This document shows, in pieces, positions 11,501-22,640 of a stretch of DNA of 64,000 bases. The translations under genes were made by a program, and so were the position numbers. Location: positions 231,879 to 295,878 of the forward strand of contig CM043790.1 of NCBI GenBank assembly GCA_023974075.1, in the 5' to 3' direction. Below the pieces are notes generated by a model, which was given only the letters and a program-made list of their open reading frames with translations, ran no database searches and was not told the origin of the DNA. Each line of letters starts with the position of its first letter. The first letter of the stretch is position 1. This DNA comes from Chaenocephalus aceratus. Lineage: Eukaryota > Chordata > Actinopteri > Perciformes > Channichthyidae.

Positions 11501-11695
11501 CTGTAGCTGCTCCGCCCACACTCACAACAACATCATACAGACATGAATAAAGCAGCGACTGTATTCACCATGACATAGACAGTCTGTGTTTGCATATCTT
11601 TAACTTTTGGCCAGGTTCTGAACAGATATGAGGAGCTGTGAGCTCTGAGTGTGTGCTAACAGCTAACGGCTGATGTGTTGGGCTAATCACGAAGT
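11501..11695 (+). repeat. Interspersed repeat, copy 1
   Basis: About 180 bp (from ctccgcccacactcacaaca to gctaacagctaacggc) match 58383-58545 in the same orientation with scattered differences. The left part of this copy is lost in the gap. At the other site it is the right-hand portion of a larger element. Confidence 0.8.
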
Positions 11696-11806
11696 CATTT
11701 TCTTGACTGGCAGCAAAAACACCAATCACAGCAATGCTTCTCTGGCTGGCTCTGTCCAATCACAAACAATAAGTGTTCTCCCTAAGGAATACCCTTTCCG
11801 TCCAAT

Positions 11807-11911
11807 CTGAAATGCTGCGGTGTTTTGTGAAATGCTGTGGTGTTTTCTGTAATGCTGTGGGCGTTTTGTGAAATGCTGTGGCGTTTTGTGAAATGCTGCA
11901 GCGTCTTGCAC
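11807..11911. repeat. Tandem repeat, about 20-bp unit x5
   Basis: Five imperfect copies of aaatgctgtggcgttttgtg. Confidence 0.9.
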
Positions 11912-13254
11912 TTCAGGCCACCGTACAACTAATCCCTGCATGCGTTGTTCAGACTGGTCTTGCATCAATAGAATGGATGAAGGTGTATTCTGAGAGACGC
12001 TGAAATGCAATAACAACATTCACTTCACTGACCACATCCTAGAAAGATGAATTCCACAGTTTCCACACACTAACTGAATGTTAGCATGTGGAGCACAAGC
12101 GCTTGACTTTAGATGTTATCTTTGACCGAGCTCTCTGTGCCCAGCCTGTTCAGAAATAGACATTGCTCTGAGTCACTCTCTTGAGTTGCTGGATGTGTTG
12201 CTGCCTTGCTGACCTCTGGCTTTCCAGTCAGAACAGTTTGGCATCCCTTGACCCCATTTGTTCTGTGTGAGTTACAGCTGCTGCTGTCTGTCCTCCGCTC
12301 AGGGGCAGCACATAACGTGACACGCGCTCAGTGGAGCTCGAGGACTGTTGATACAAACACACATCATAATGTCAGAAAGGAAATCCAACACACACATTCG
12401 GCACAGCCAGGGTGAACCATAGCTCTGGTAGTAGAAGCAGTCTTTACATAGGAAGTAGTCATTAAACGAGATGATCATTCACAATGACTTTATATTCAAG
12501 TTTACCAACACCTCTATACTAATGATGAGTGTTTTACATAAGTTAAAACATCATTTGGATCAGAATCTCAAGACTGTCAACAAGCCATTACAGCTTGATC
12601 ATAATGTTCAGCTGATCAACAAGCAAAAGGAATGATTTCAATATTGTATAAGATATGGGAATGCAAGTATTGCCCCTGTGTTAAACCCAAGTGTAAACAT
12701 GTCAGAAACAGGAAGGCTCTCTGACAGCAGCTGAAATAAAGTTGTTCCTGAAGCTGATGTCAGTCTGGAAATAGTGCTTCCTTATTTTGGACACTTCCAC
12801 TATGTCTATAACAGTTTTACAATGATCAGGTTTCCAAGCGGCTCTGTATCCTAAACAGCACTTATTCTCCCGTGACCTATGACTGTTGTCAAGGCAGTGT
12901 GAACGACGGGCAGGACTTACGTGACTGCATTCTGGAAGATATTATCCATGAGTACACCAGTGTGCTCGACTTCACTGTTGTGTCTTAACCCATTTCTATG
13001 TTTTTCTTCTGATGGAACCAAATGTCCTCTTCCCGCAGGAAACCACATCTCTTTGTGATTCTCCATTGTTAATGTGAAGTTGGTTTGGTAGCATTGTTGA
13101 TATAACAGCATAACGTAACGGGCTAGGCAGTAGCACATCATTGTTTCATCCATTTCTGTAGTTGATGTTGGTTTTGAAAACGGAAGATTTTGCTGCTCTT
13201 AGTCCATCCAGCAATGAGGCAGTTTGACCTGATGGTGATGTAACTGATATGTGA
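11912..13254. other. Spacer, nothing recognised
   Basis: No gene or clear repeat identified on either strand. Confidence 0.4.
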
Positions 13255-13429
13255 TCATTAGGGTCTGAGACCTAGGTCGGCGAAGACCCTATTGGAATTG
13301 GAAACATTTCCTGCCAAAAACAGGGAAAACGACCGACAACAGCACAGAAAATGTTCGTAAATAATGACGGCTGATAGGCCGCGTGAGCCCAGTCACGATG
13401 ATGTCATAACTCAAACTGACATTCTCAGA

Positions 13430-15405
13430 ACGCCACCAAACTTCACATGATGGTTCACACCACAGCCCTGAACAGCTCTAGGCCAAATCTGATGTTACTT
13501 AATTTGGCGTTACCATGGCGATGGATCCTTCGCCATAAACAACGGGCTGTCGCTGTAAATCCAATGGACACGGTCCCATCGTCCCCCAATCTTCCCTTTT
13601 ATATCACTGGTCCATGCCTCAACAGCTCCAAGTGAAATCTGAAATCTCAACGTATGCCGTTTCCATGGAAACGCATCCCTCGCCAAAAAATCAGATGTTG
13701 TTGTAAGTCAATGGAAAATTGTCCAAACAGCACCAGACTTCAGACTATCATTAATGGTCCGGCCCTCAACAGCTCTACGTGAAATCTGAAATCTCAACGT
13801 ATGCCGTTTTCCATGGCAACGCATCCCCCGCCAAAAAATACGATGTTGTTGTAAGTCAATGGAAAATTGTCCAAACAGCACCAGACTTCAGACTATCATT
13901 AATGGTTCGGCCCTCAACAGCTCTACGTGAAATCTGAAATCTCAACGTATGCCGTTGCCATGGCAACGCATCCCCCGCCAAAAAATGCGATGTTGTTGTA
14001 AGTCAATGGAAAATCAATCCAAACACCACCAGACTTCAGACTATCATTAATGGTCCGGCCTGCCCTCAACAGCTCTACGTGGAATCTGAAATCTCAACGT
14101 ATGCCGTTGCCATGGCAACGCATCCCCGCCCAAAAATACGATGTTGTTGTAAGTCAATGGAAAAATCGTCCAAACACCACCAGACTTCAGACTATCATTA
14201 ATGGTCCGGCCCTCAACAGCTCTACGCCAATTAGGGGATGTCCTCATATGCCGTTGCCATAGCAACGCGTCCCTCGCCGTGAAACACGGTGTTTTCCTAA
14301 TTCAATGGAAAATCATCCAAACAGCACCAGATTTCATATGATGGCTAATGGTCCGGCCCTCAACAGCTCTACGTGAAATCTGAAATCTCACCATTTGTCG
14401 TTTCCATGGCAACGCTTCCCTCGTCATAAAAACACGGTGTTGTCCTAATTCAATGGAAAAGGTTCCAAGCGGCACCAACTTCAGACTATCATAAAAGGTC
14501 CGGCCCTCAACAGCTCTACGCCAATTATGGGATGTCATCATTTGGCGTTGCCATGGCAACGCGTCCCTCGCCATGAAACACGGTATTGTCCTAATTTAAT
14601 GGAAAATCGTCCAAACACCACCAGACTTCAGATGATGACTAATGGTCTGGCCCTCAACAGCTCTACGCCAATTATGGGATGTCATCATATGCCGTTTTCA
14701 TGGCAACGCGTCCCTCGCCATGAAACACGGTGTTGTCCTAATTCAATGGAAAATCATCCAAACACCACCAGACTTCATATGATGGCTCCTAGTCCGGCCC
14801 TCAACAGCACTATGTCAATTATGGGATGTCATCATATGCCGTTTCCATGGCAACGCGTCCCTCGCCATGAAACACGGTGGTTGTCCTAATTCAATGGAAA
14901 ATCATCCAAACACCACCAGACTTCATATGATGGCTCCTAGTCCGGCCCTCAACAGCACTATGTCAATTATGAGATGTCTTCATATGCCGTTTCCATGGCA
15001 ACTCGTCCCTCGCCATGAAACACGGTGTTGTCCTAATTCAATGGAAAATCATCCAAACACCACCAGACTTCATATGATGGCTCCTAGTCCGGCCCTCAAC
15101 AGCTCTACGTGAAATCTGAAATCTCAACGTATGCCGTTGCCATGGTAACGCATCCCTCGCCAAAAAATACGATGTTGTAAGTCAATGGAAAATCGTCCAA
15201 ACAGCACCAGACTTCAGACTATCATTAATGGTCCGGCCCTCAACAGCTCTACGCCAATTATGGGATGTCATCATATGCCGTTGCCATGGTAATGCATCCC
15301 TCGCCATGAAACACGGTGTTGTCCTAATTCAATGGAAAATGGTCCAAACTGCGCCAGACTTCAGACTATCATTAATGGTCCGGCCCTCATCAGCTCTACG
15401 CCAAT
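13430..15405 (+). repeat. Satellite-like array, 147-bp period, about 13 units
   Basis: The central palindromes start at 13509, 13659, 13806, 13954, 14106, 14253, 14400, 14547, 14694, 14841, 14989, 15136 and 15280. The spacings are 150, 147, 148, 152, 147, 147, 147, 147, 147, 148, 147 and 144 bp. Conserved blocks in each unit are ggccctcaacagctctacg, the palindrome, cgtccctcgcc, tcaatggaaaatc and caccagacttca. Two sub-variants occur after the cagctctacg block: gtgaaatctgaaatctcaac and ccaattatgggatgtcatc. Confidence 0.93.
13509..15293. promoter_or_regulatory. Array of 13 RFX/X-box-like palindromes
   Basis: Each 147-bp unit carries a version of the 14-mer GTTGCCATGGCAAC. Perfect palindromes occur at 13954-13967, 14106-14119 and 14547-14560, with a GTTTCCATGGAAAC variant at 13659-13672. 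This is the inverted-repeat X-box recognised by RFX-family winged-helix factors (half site RGYAAC). Others vary at one to three bases; those at 14253, 15136 and 15280 change the right half-site. Binding in vivo is inference; the motif is seen. Confidence 0.7.
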
Positions 15406-15515
15406 TATGGCTAAATATATTGGCCGAGTCCTCGAGACACCTAGACACACACGTCGACGTGCGGACAACAGCCTGCGGAACGTCGAAGACCCGCTCAACG
15501 CTGCTTGCAGCTTTA

Positions 15516-17706
15516 ATTACAATTGTATTTAATGAAGTTATCTTTTAACCAGTTGCCTGTCATTTGTTTACTTAATGCTACTATATTTACAAGGAATAAG
15601 TTGGCATCTTTCTTATAGATTTGTTCTGGATTTTTTCCAAGTATTAATACAGGTGGGATCACAAGTCTCTCCCCTCTCAACCTGCATCACCACTTCTGTC
15701 AATCAAGTGTAGACCACTCCCCCATCAAAGTCTTCAAAGCTCCGCCCTTCAGGCCGGTACCTCGCTTCCTTCCCACCAGAGACTGAAGAACAAAGGAACT
15801 GTGAGTTGGCACGTGGAGCTGAATTGTTTGTACTTAAATCAGTGGATGAAATGTTGATCTTGACTTTAACAGACTGTTTTGTTTGTGTTAGATTCCTTTG
15901 ACCCCGTTAAAGAAAAGAGTTTAATCCTGTGGATGCATGCATGTAAGTGGAATACTGAACCTTATTTATCATTATAATTATTGTGGTTATTGTAAGACTG
16001 CTAATAGTTTGTAAATATTCCTTTTTATTTAGATAAAATAATCCACAGCAGCGAAACCTTTGTCAACTATCATTTGAGAATAAAACGTTAATGGCCTGCT
16101 GGATCCAGTGTTTGAATGTGCACACCACATGGGATGTTCCGTGAACCACCACTCCAACACATTTATGACTATGGTTTGTCATCTGCTCTCGCATTCTCTC
16201 CAACAAAACATTTGAATCTTTCACGTGTATTCTTTCTAGTAGTTAGATTTTGTTTGCATAACGAATGTTTTTGCACATCTGTTGATGGTATAGTGCAGGA
16301 AAGTTCATTTCCCCCTTTAATTTGTCACATTCATAATAATGTGTTTATCTTGATGGCTAACTTGGAGTTTAATTGAATCAATAGGACTCTTTGTTAAACA
16401 TCAGGACGATGATTACTCACTTGGAAGAACTTCAATAAATGAGAATTGGGTAATAATCCATATTGTGAAGGGAGCTGTTCAAAACATTTCATTTCTTTGT
16501 CCAAATGAACTTAAACCCTTAGATGCTCAAAACCTCAAGATGTGATCTGCTTAGTTACATTTGTTCGGAGATTGGTCTGGGTCAATTCTCTTTTCTTTCA
16601 TGAAAAATAAATGTAGTTTTTGATTCTGGCAGACTTCCCATTTGTTCAACAACATTGCCCTCTTATTGTCAGGCTGACACACGTGTTGCCAGTGCACAAA
16701 GTCAAAGAGGGTTCTGTGTTCATTGAGTGTTCCAACACTCGGAGGCCACAGGTGGGCTGGGGGAAATGAGTAATTGCTGTTCTATGGAAAAGATAACGTA
16801 TATTCTGAAAAGGAAAGATGAAACCTGTGATAGGGTTTGGGGCCCGTTCGCTCAACTGTTAGGTGATGTTAATGTGTCAACATGCTAAGAAGTAACAATG
16901 GGAATCCATGAGAGCGATCTGGTTGAATGGAAAAGCAAAGTACTTCTTAAACTGCTGTGACTATGTACACTTTTTAGGATAATGTTGTGACTGCCCAATT
17001 TTATCTTTATTTAAATTTATTTTCATTAATGTCTCTTATTTTTATTATATATTTTATATTTCAATTTAATTTTTGTAATGTCTTTTCTTTGTCTCTGTTT
17101 TTCACATTTGTTTTATTGTAATGTTTTGTTGTCGTAAGTTTTGTAAGGGATGGTGTGTCTTGTTGTTTAAAAGAATGACAAATGAATAAACATATTGTTT
17201 TAAATTGAGTGTTCCGCCAGGTTTGAGTTACATACGTGTGTTGGTCATTGTGATGGCCACAGCCACACAGGGTAAACCAACTACACTGCATCCTCATCTT
17301 CAGTAGTTCTGCTTCAGTGCAGCTACAATAAAACATGCCAATTAACACCACACTTTTGCTCTAGATGGTAAACTCTTTATTTGATTGTAATCTAACATTA
17401 CTTCAAACATTTTAGCACAGCTAACACAAGTATTTGTTTGTATTAATTACTTTGTCTCTTGAGTTACCATGTCCATTGGGGGAGGTTACTTCCTGGTTCA
17501 GCAAAGGGCGTGGCCGAGCGCTAAGGACTCATAAATACTACAAGGAGCCAATTGGGACAGATTGGGACAAACCACCTGCTTCCATGTCAAGGGGGGATTT
17601 GGGTTTTGTCAGTGTCCTTTGTGTATGATGTGACTATTAATTATCCCTTGGGTTCAACTTGGTTTGGCCAAGCCACTATATAGGTTCCTTGGTTTTTCCT
17701 TGTAGC
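15516..17706. other. Spacer, nothing firmly recognised
   Basis: AT-rich, especially 16980-17110. No motif-bearing frame. A stretch at about 15700-15800 is compositionally exon-like, but nothing confirms it. Confidence 0.4.
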
Positions 17707-17776
17707 AGGTCGGTGGCGGTAATGCACCTACAAGTTGGTTTGCCAACCGCCAATAAACACTAAAGAAGAAGAAGAA
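17707..17776 (+). repeat. GAA-tailed short retroelement 3' end, copy 1
   Basis: The block ggtggcggtaatgcacctac, a small hairpin around gttggtttgccaacc, then caataaacactaaagaagaa. A conserved 3' end followed by a GAA microsatellite suggests a retroposed SINE/LINE tail. Diverged relatives in opposite orientation lie at 29085-29155 and 45379-45450. Confidence 0.6.
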
Positions 17777-19084
17777 TTGTAGCAGGTCAGTTTTGTTGAG
17801 TTCACACCTGTTGTGTTTCTGGTAGCTAGATATGTGCTGTTCAGCTCCTGGGCCCTGCCGAGGGGCCCTTCAGCAAGGCACTGCTCCCTGGTGCCAGACA
17901 GCCTGTCGCTCACCCACCTCTTCACCAGTGCATGTCTCTGGGTCCTGGGTCATTGATGCTGAAACAACAGCACAGTGTTGTTCTGCTCGCCAGGTCTGGA
18001 CACGTCAGAGCCTGGCTGACAGATGTGGCGGCAGGAAGCGCACGTAGAAGGCTGTTTGTGGGCGAAATAAGCTTTTGGAGAATCTGATGGGGACAGGGAA
18101 ACCTCAGAGCGGCGACTGAGGTGTTGTTGTGAGTCAGTCAGTACCCTGGTGGCTGGGGGGGGCTGCTCATCGCTGCTCGGCCCTAACACTCACCTGGCCC
18201 CGCCGGAGTTTCAAACAGTGATGTCATCTTGCTATGTTCTTCCACCTGAATATATCGTCCCCTGTGTAAGCCATGTCTGATTTGCAGTTTGCGGTTTGTA
18301 TTTAAAGGATGCTAATATACCACATATCCAGATCCAGCTGCCACTACTTCAATACATTAAATGGAACTTAGATTTTGGTGCGCACCACACTGTTCTCTTT
18401 CGATATATGTAACCATTGAAATGAAACTGGGATGTTGATATTGATATTTCTTTTAAGTTATTATTCTTGGGCCTACACAACTAGACATTATAGTAGCTGA
18501 ATAATATCAAGCTACTCCAAAAATATAGCAGCAAAAACAAAAGGTTAGATAGAGGATGATGTACTGCTTCAGAGGAGATTCAGTTTTCTTATTTAGTTGT
18601 TTGCTCTTTTGATGAGAGCCCTGGTCAATAGTCACTTTACAATAAAGCTAATATTTTCTTTCAGGATACTGTATGTTATGGCTACATCATCGATAAGCTA
18701 TATTTCTGAACTGCTATACCTGCTTATGTTTAAGCATCTGGTAACAACACTGACATCAGGTGACCTGCTGCACCACAATGTTCTTATAGACCATGTCTAT
18801 GACATGCCTTTAAATCTTTATGTTTACTTGGTCAAAAAAGGTTATGTTGTGTTTCTTTGTTGTTCATCATAATTCAAATCATGGCCAGCAGAGACCTGGT
18901 CATGGCTATCAAAGTGAGGCAGGGTCAAAGTCATAGAAGTAAAGATGAAGACTAGCTGTTGAAAAGGAAGAGGAGTGAAGCACAGCGTTCTAGTCAGTAC
19001 AAAGGCTTCTTTCTGTACAGAATAAACCCAATCTGAGTGTTAAACATTCAAAATGCTGTTTTAGAGTAAATACTTGCTTTTAAT
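17777..19084. other. Spacer, nothing firmly recognised
   Basis: The stretch 17830-17945 (cccttcagcaaggcactgct) resembles a common teleost interspersed repeat. A 91-codon hydrophobic frame at 18597-18872 has no recognisable domain and is not called. Confidence 0.35.
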
Positions 19085-19170
19085 AATACATTTAATTTAT
19101 ATAGCGCGTTTCAAGATACACAAAGAAGCTTTGCAAAAGTCACACTTAACAAACAGTAGTACAATTTAAA
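19085..19170 (+). repeat. LINE-tail-like repeat
   Basis: The motif atttatatagcgcgtttcaa followed by gatacacaaagaagctttgc is a widespread teleost interspersed sequence, probably the 3' end of a non-LTR element. Boundaries are approximate. Confidence 0.5.
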
Positions 19171-19350
19171 ATTCAGATTTGGCCGAGTTATGACGTGTGG
19201 GCAGGCCCTCCCTACAGGCCAATCACGCAGGCTGCATGGGGCCCCGCCTTGCGCAGGGGGCCCCGCCCAGAGGGCCTCAGCTGCTGTGCGCAGTTCTCCG
19301 CGCACCTCCCGCTGACAAGGGGAGCAAGTCTGTAACCTGACACCGTTGCA

Positions 19351-19485
19351 ATGAATCAACATCTGACCAATCACGGCTTTGATACGGCCACTAGTGCAGG
19401 TGAAGAGATGTCGGTGAAAAGACAGTTTCAGTCCGGCGCAAGCAAGAGGGAAAAAAACATGAAGAAACTAGAGCATCACTCGAAG
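19351..19485 (+). pseudogene. N-terminal exon of a hAT transposon (remnant)
   Basis: A frame beginning at 19351 contains MSVKRQFQSGASKRE and a basic stretch. This is the style of the first coding exon in TTF-finger/ZMYM1-like hAT transposases, where a short basic leader precedes the TTF domain. It ends at a donor-like site (gaaggtgggt). The preceding GC-rich 190 bases (ggggccccgcc repeats at 19236-19270) resemble hAT 5' flanks. No TTF finger, catalytic core or right terminus follows, so only the 5' end survives. The call rests on motif wording. Confidence 0.4.
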
Positions 19486-19726
19486 GTGGGTTATTGTATG
19501 AGTCAAATGTACAACTTGCGAATGTTGTATAAGTCGAAAATCACGACATGAAGAAGGCAGTCTCTGCAGAGCATCAGGCTAATGGAGTTGCAGTTATTTC
19601 CAGCATTCTTTATTTAACATTCATTCAAGTATGGTATGCCTTTTATCTGCTAATGTACTGGAGGAGGAGTGATACACTGTCTGTCTATTGGCTTACAGAA
19701 CAGTTAAAGTTTACAGCCTAAAAAAC

Positions 19727-20032
19727 ATGGAGCATTTTTTTCCCCTTTTATTAATTTTTATGTCAATTTGCACATTTCATGGTGATGCTCAGCCTCTCCG
19801 CTTAACTCCTAACAGTCATCGTCATGGTGATGCTCAGCCTCTCCGCTTAACTCCTAACAGTCATCGTCATGGTGATGCTCAGCCTCTCCGCTTAACTCCT
19901 AACAGTCATCGTCATGGTGATGCTCAGCCTCTCCGCTTAACTCCTAACAGTCATCGTCATGGTGATGCTCAGCCTCTCCGCTTAACTCCTAACAGTCATC
20001 GTCATGTCAACCACAACACAGAGAAATACTGA
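19727..20032 (+). CDS. Candidate small secreted protein with five 15-residue repeats
   Basis: A 101-residue frame. I chose the Met at 19727 because it has A at -3 and G at +4 and is followed by a signal-peptide-like segment (residues 1-21: hydrophobic FFPLLLIFMSIC core, plausible cleavage near HGDA-Q). An upstream in-frame Met at 19688 lacks this logic. Residues 18-92 are five identical copies of HGDAQPLRLTPNSHR, encoded by five identical 45-bp units (19778-20002). A short tail ends HVNHNTEKY. No dibasic cleavage sites or cysteines lie in the repeat. I do not recognise the family. It could be a lineage-specific secreted or egg/mucus-type repeat protein, one exon of a longer gene, or a minisatellite that happens to stay open. 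No TATA box or splice sites were confirmed. Confidence 0.35.
   Translation: MEHFFPLLLIFMSICTFHGDAQPLRLTPNSHRHGDAQPLRLTPNSHRHGDAQPLRLTPNSHRHGDAQPLRLTPNSHRHGDAQPLRLTPNSHRHVNHNTEKY
19778..20002 (+). repeat. Perfect 45-bp tandem repeat x5
   Basis: Five copies with no base differences, in phase with the open frame. Zero divergence implies recent expansion or homogenisation; true copy number may differ in the assembly. Confidence 0.97.
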
Positions 20033-20337
20033 TAGCAATGTGTGTGTAGTTGTTGATACATTGCTGACAGAGGGAACTAGAATACAGATTTAAGAAATAT
20101 CAGTTTTTGAGCCTGTCATAAGCATGTTTGTCTTTACTATATTACAACTATATTATAATAAAATAATATAGTATTTATATTATTGAATTGATTATGATTA
20201 TTAGTAGAAGTAGTTTATTTGCATTAATTATATATTAATCTTTTTGAGGCTAGTATTTGGCAGGAAATGCAGACGTATTCACCTGTAAACGCATACTGAA
20301 CGATTACCATTTACCTCACTGTATACAAAAGTAACTG

Positions 20338-20466
20338 TTGATAATAATAATAATAATAATAATAAACAGGAATTATATTTGCAAACTAGCCACTTTGTTT
20401 CCAAAACAGTTGTTTTCACTCCTGTCAGTTGGGGGGGGGGGGCTCATCTCATCTCATCTCATCTCA
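20338..20466. repeat. Simple repeats (TAA)n, G-run, (CATCT)n
   Basis: A (taa) run at 20339-20364, a G run near 20430-20441 and catct repeats at 20443-20466. Confidence 0.9.
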
Positions 20467-21514
20467 CGATGTCGCTTGGGGCCCCAAATTGGCCCTGGGT
20501 GTGGGAGTTCCAAGGGAACAGCAAGTATGGAGAGCTGGGTTTTGAGGGCTTGTTTGGAGGATGGTGGTTGACTGTCAAATGGAGCTGGGGAGGGCATTCC
20601 AGAGAGAGGGTACAGCAGCAGAGAACAAACCCCAACAAACCTTTAGAGTTAGGCTTTGATGAACATGTTTTCAGACGTTAGGTAGCCTGCTGAATAACAC
20701 TTTGTTTGTTAAGCTCTGCTTCAAAGACCTTGCTTTTCTCTTGTTTACCTATCACATTTAGTTTGCTTTCATTTGAAGAATGTGTCTGCTCCACCACGTT
20801 CTCCTCTGTCCTGGGGTTCAGAGGGTGCTGCAGGTGGAGGATGTCGGAGGCTCTCCCTTCTTGTGTTCGTACTTCTGACTCCTCTCAGATCCTCGTTTTG
20901 CAGCCTCATCATCCTCTTGTTAGATCGGCGCTCCTCCACCCCTGTGAGAGGGCCGGTCACTTCCTCCACCTGTGTGTAGGTGTCGTGAGGAAGCTGTCTT
21001 CTGTTCAACTTCTGTACTTAACTAGGCTTTGAGGTCATTCCATTGAGTTTTCCATCTGACTGCTTAACATGTGTAGTCCACTATATTTCAGAGGGAACTG
21101 TTATACTGTTTACTGCTTTGATCTGCATCTATCACGTTACGACTGTTAAAGATTAGATAGTGTGTAACACTCTTGGCTTGTGACGGGTTGCAAACTCGCT
21201 CTCTCTTTTGGGCTCCTCGTCATATTGTGGATAGCCATGAGTTGTTTACCCTCTTAACTTCTCACATGGTTTGATTTCAATAAGTGATCCAGAACCCCCA
21301 AAGATGACTAAATATGACTTTCTAAAATGTAAATCTGAAGTCTGAAAAATAATTAATCAATGAATTGGTAAATACGACGTTTGTACTTTACCCACACACC
21401 CACACAGGTATATTATTTGTCATGGAGTGGTTTCACTTACTTGTACCATTACTTTTCCTGAAGTAAAGGACATAATTATGGAGCCCTGGAGGGTTCATAG
21501 AGAGACAAAATATA
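20467..21514. other. Spacer, possible LINE 3' remnant
   Basis: The stretch 20480-20680 (ggagagctgggttttgaggg, gagggcattccagagagagg) resembles L2-type 3' sequences but is too diverged to call. No gene motif is seen from 20680 to 21514. Confidence 0.3.
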
Positions 21515-21640
21515 TAACACGAAGCCACGTTTTATTAATTTGTGTGCACGAGATGTAATTCTTGGCCTCAATTTAAATAAAACAAGGCCACGCTTTATTA
21601 ATTTGTGCGCACGATATACTTCCTCGTTCGCACAAAAAAG
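21515..21640 (+). repeat. Imperfect direct repeat, about 50 bp x2
   Basis: The block aagccacgttttattaattt gtgtgcacgag (21521-21552) recurs at 21586-21616 as aaggccacgctttattaatt tgtgcgcacga. This motif is common in teleost DNA-transposon termini. Confidence 0.6.
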
Positions 21641-21984
21641 TTACCGGTGCGCCAAGTAGGAAGTGGAGTGCACAGGAGACAACCGTTTCAGACAGTTATG
21701 TTTATGTGGGGTAATGGCAGTGTATACATTATTTGAGATATATTTCAAACACAGACTTCATTTTAGGGACATTTCGGCCAGTGGTGTAGAGCTATTTGTT
21801 TAAGCACCGGATTCGAACAGGAGAGTCTGTGAACCAGTCTGCCTTGATCTATGAATTTATGTCCGTGACTCTCACAGTATATGCTATCTACACGCAGAGA
21901 GCTGTGTCTTTTACGCAGCGCCTTCACTGTGTTTACCTTCATTAGAACAGCTGAATAGAGATCGAGGCTGCTACGTTTTAGCCA

Positions 21985-21986
21985 CA

Positions 21987-22024
<38 letters not shown>
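21985..22024. repeat. (CA)n microsatellite
   Basis: CA run with one atacac interruption at its start. Confidence 0.95.
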
Positions 22025-22026
<2 letters not shown>

Positions 22027-22640
22027 GAACTGCCCGATTATTACTAGTTTTATGAAGGAGATGTCCGGTCACCAGAGTGCATGATGTGTAAATAAACCAA
22101 TTTGTGTTTTGTGAAACTGAAAAGGATATGACATTATTTTTGTTACTTTCGTTGCAGTTGTATATGTCTTGAATGTAATTTAGGTTAACTTCCTGTTTTA
22201 TTTTGATGCCTTTATTTTGAAGGAGAGTTTACGCTGTTGACAGGAAGTTGTTGTTGTTGCTATGGAAACAACGTGATGGAGAAAAGGAGCGGAGATTAAC
22301 GGAGTAAAGTAATATCTACATATAAAGACGGAGAAAGTAAAGTTTATGTTTAAGTTTAGCACCCCCCGAAGAGGCACAAGGTTGGTATTAACTATAATAT
22401 AAAAATGTGGGTTGTGTCCTAATTCGTTTGTAGGCTATGCTGTTTCATAGCTAGCTGCTGTCTGTTTCCAGTTAACATTTGGTAGTATGCTGAAGTGATT
22501 ATAATACGGATGGAGCCTAAATGTATTTGTTATTTTTGTGTCTTTATAGCTCTTACGTTGATATTGGAGATTTCAATAAATTCATATCATCAGTCAAATC
22601 TTCGACCATTATTGGAAGGAAATGCTACAACGATGCTTGG
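22025..22640. other. Spacer, nothing recognised
   Basis: No gene motif on either strand. Confidence 0.4.

Larger units (their letters stand above)
13255..15515 (+). mobile_element. Teleost interspersed element with tandem-repeat core
   Basis: The left edge (gtcggcgaagaccctattgg) and right edge (ctgcttgcagctttaatt) are ones I recognise as opposite ends of a common teleost repeat; I cannot name its family. A possible ATTA repeat lies at the edges. The interior from about 13430 to 15400 is a tandem array, described separately. No transposase is present. The short open frames here (13447-15548) result from the repeat and are not genes. Confidence 0.6.

Noticed and set aside
13447..15548. Several overlapping frames of 60-120 codons
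   Set aside because: All are by-products of the 147-bp array, on both strands, with no protein-level constraint visible.
18597..18872. 91-codon hydrophobic frame
   Set aside because: AT-rich, no recognisable motif, unremarkable start context; could be chance.
21805..21830. tRNA-like B box (gttcgaatcc on the minus strand)
   Set aside because: The flanking T-arm stem does not pair and no A box or cloverleaf could be built.
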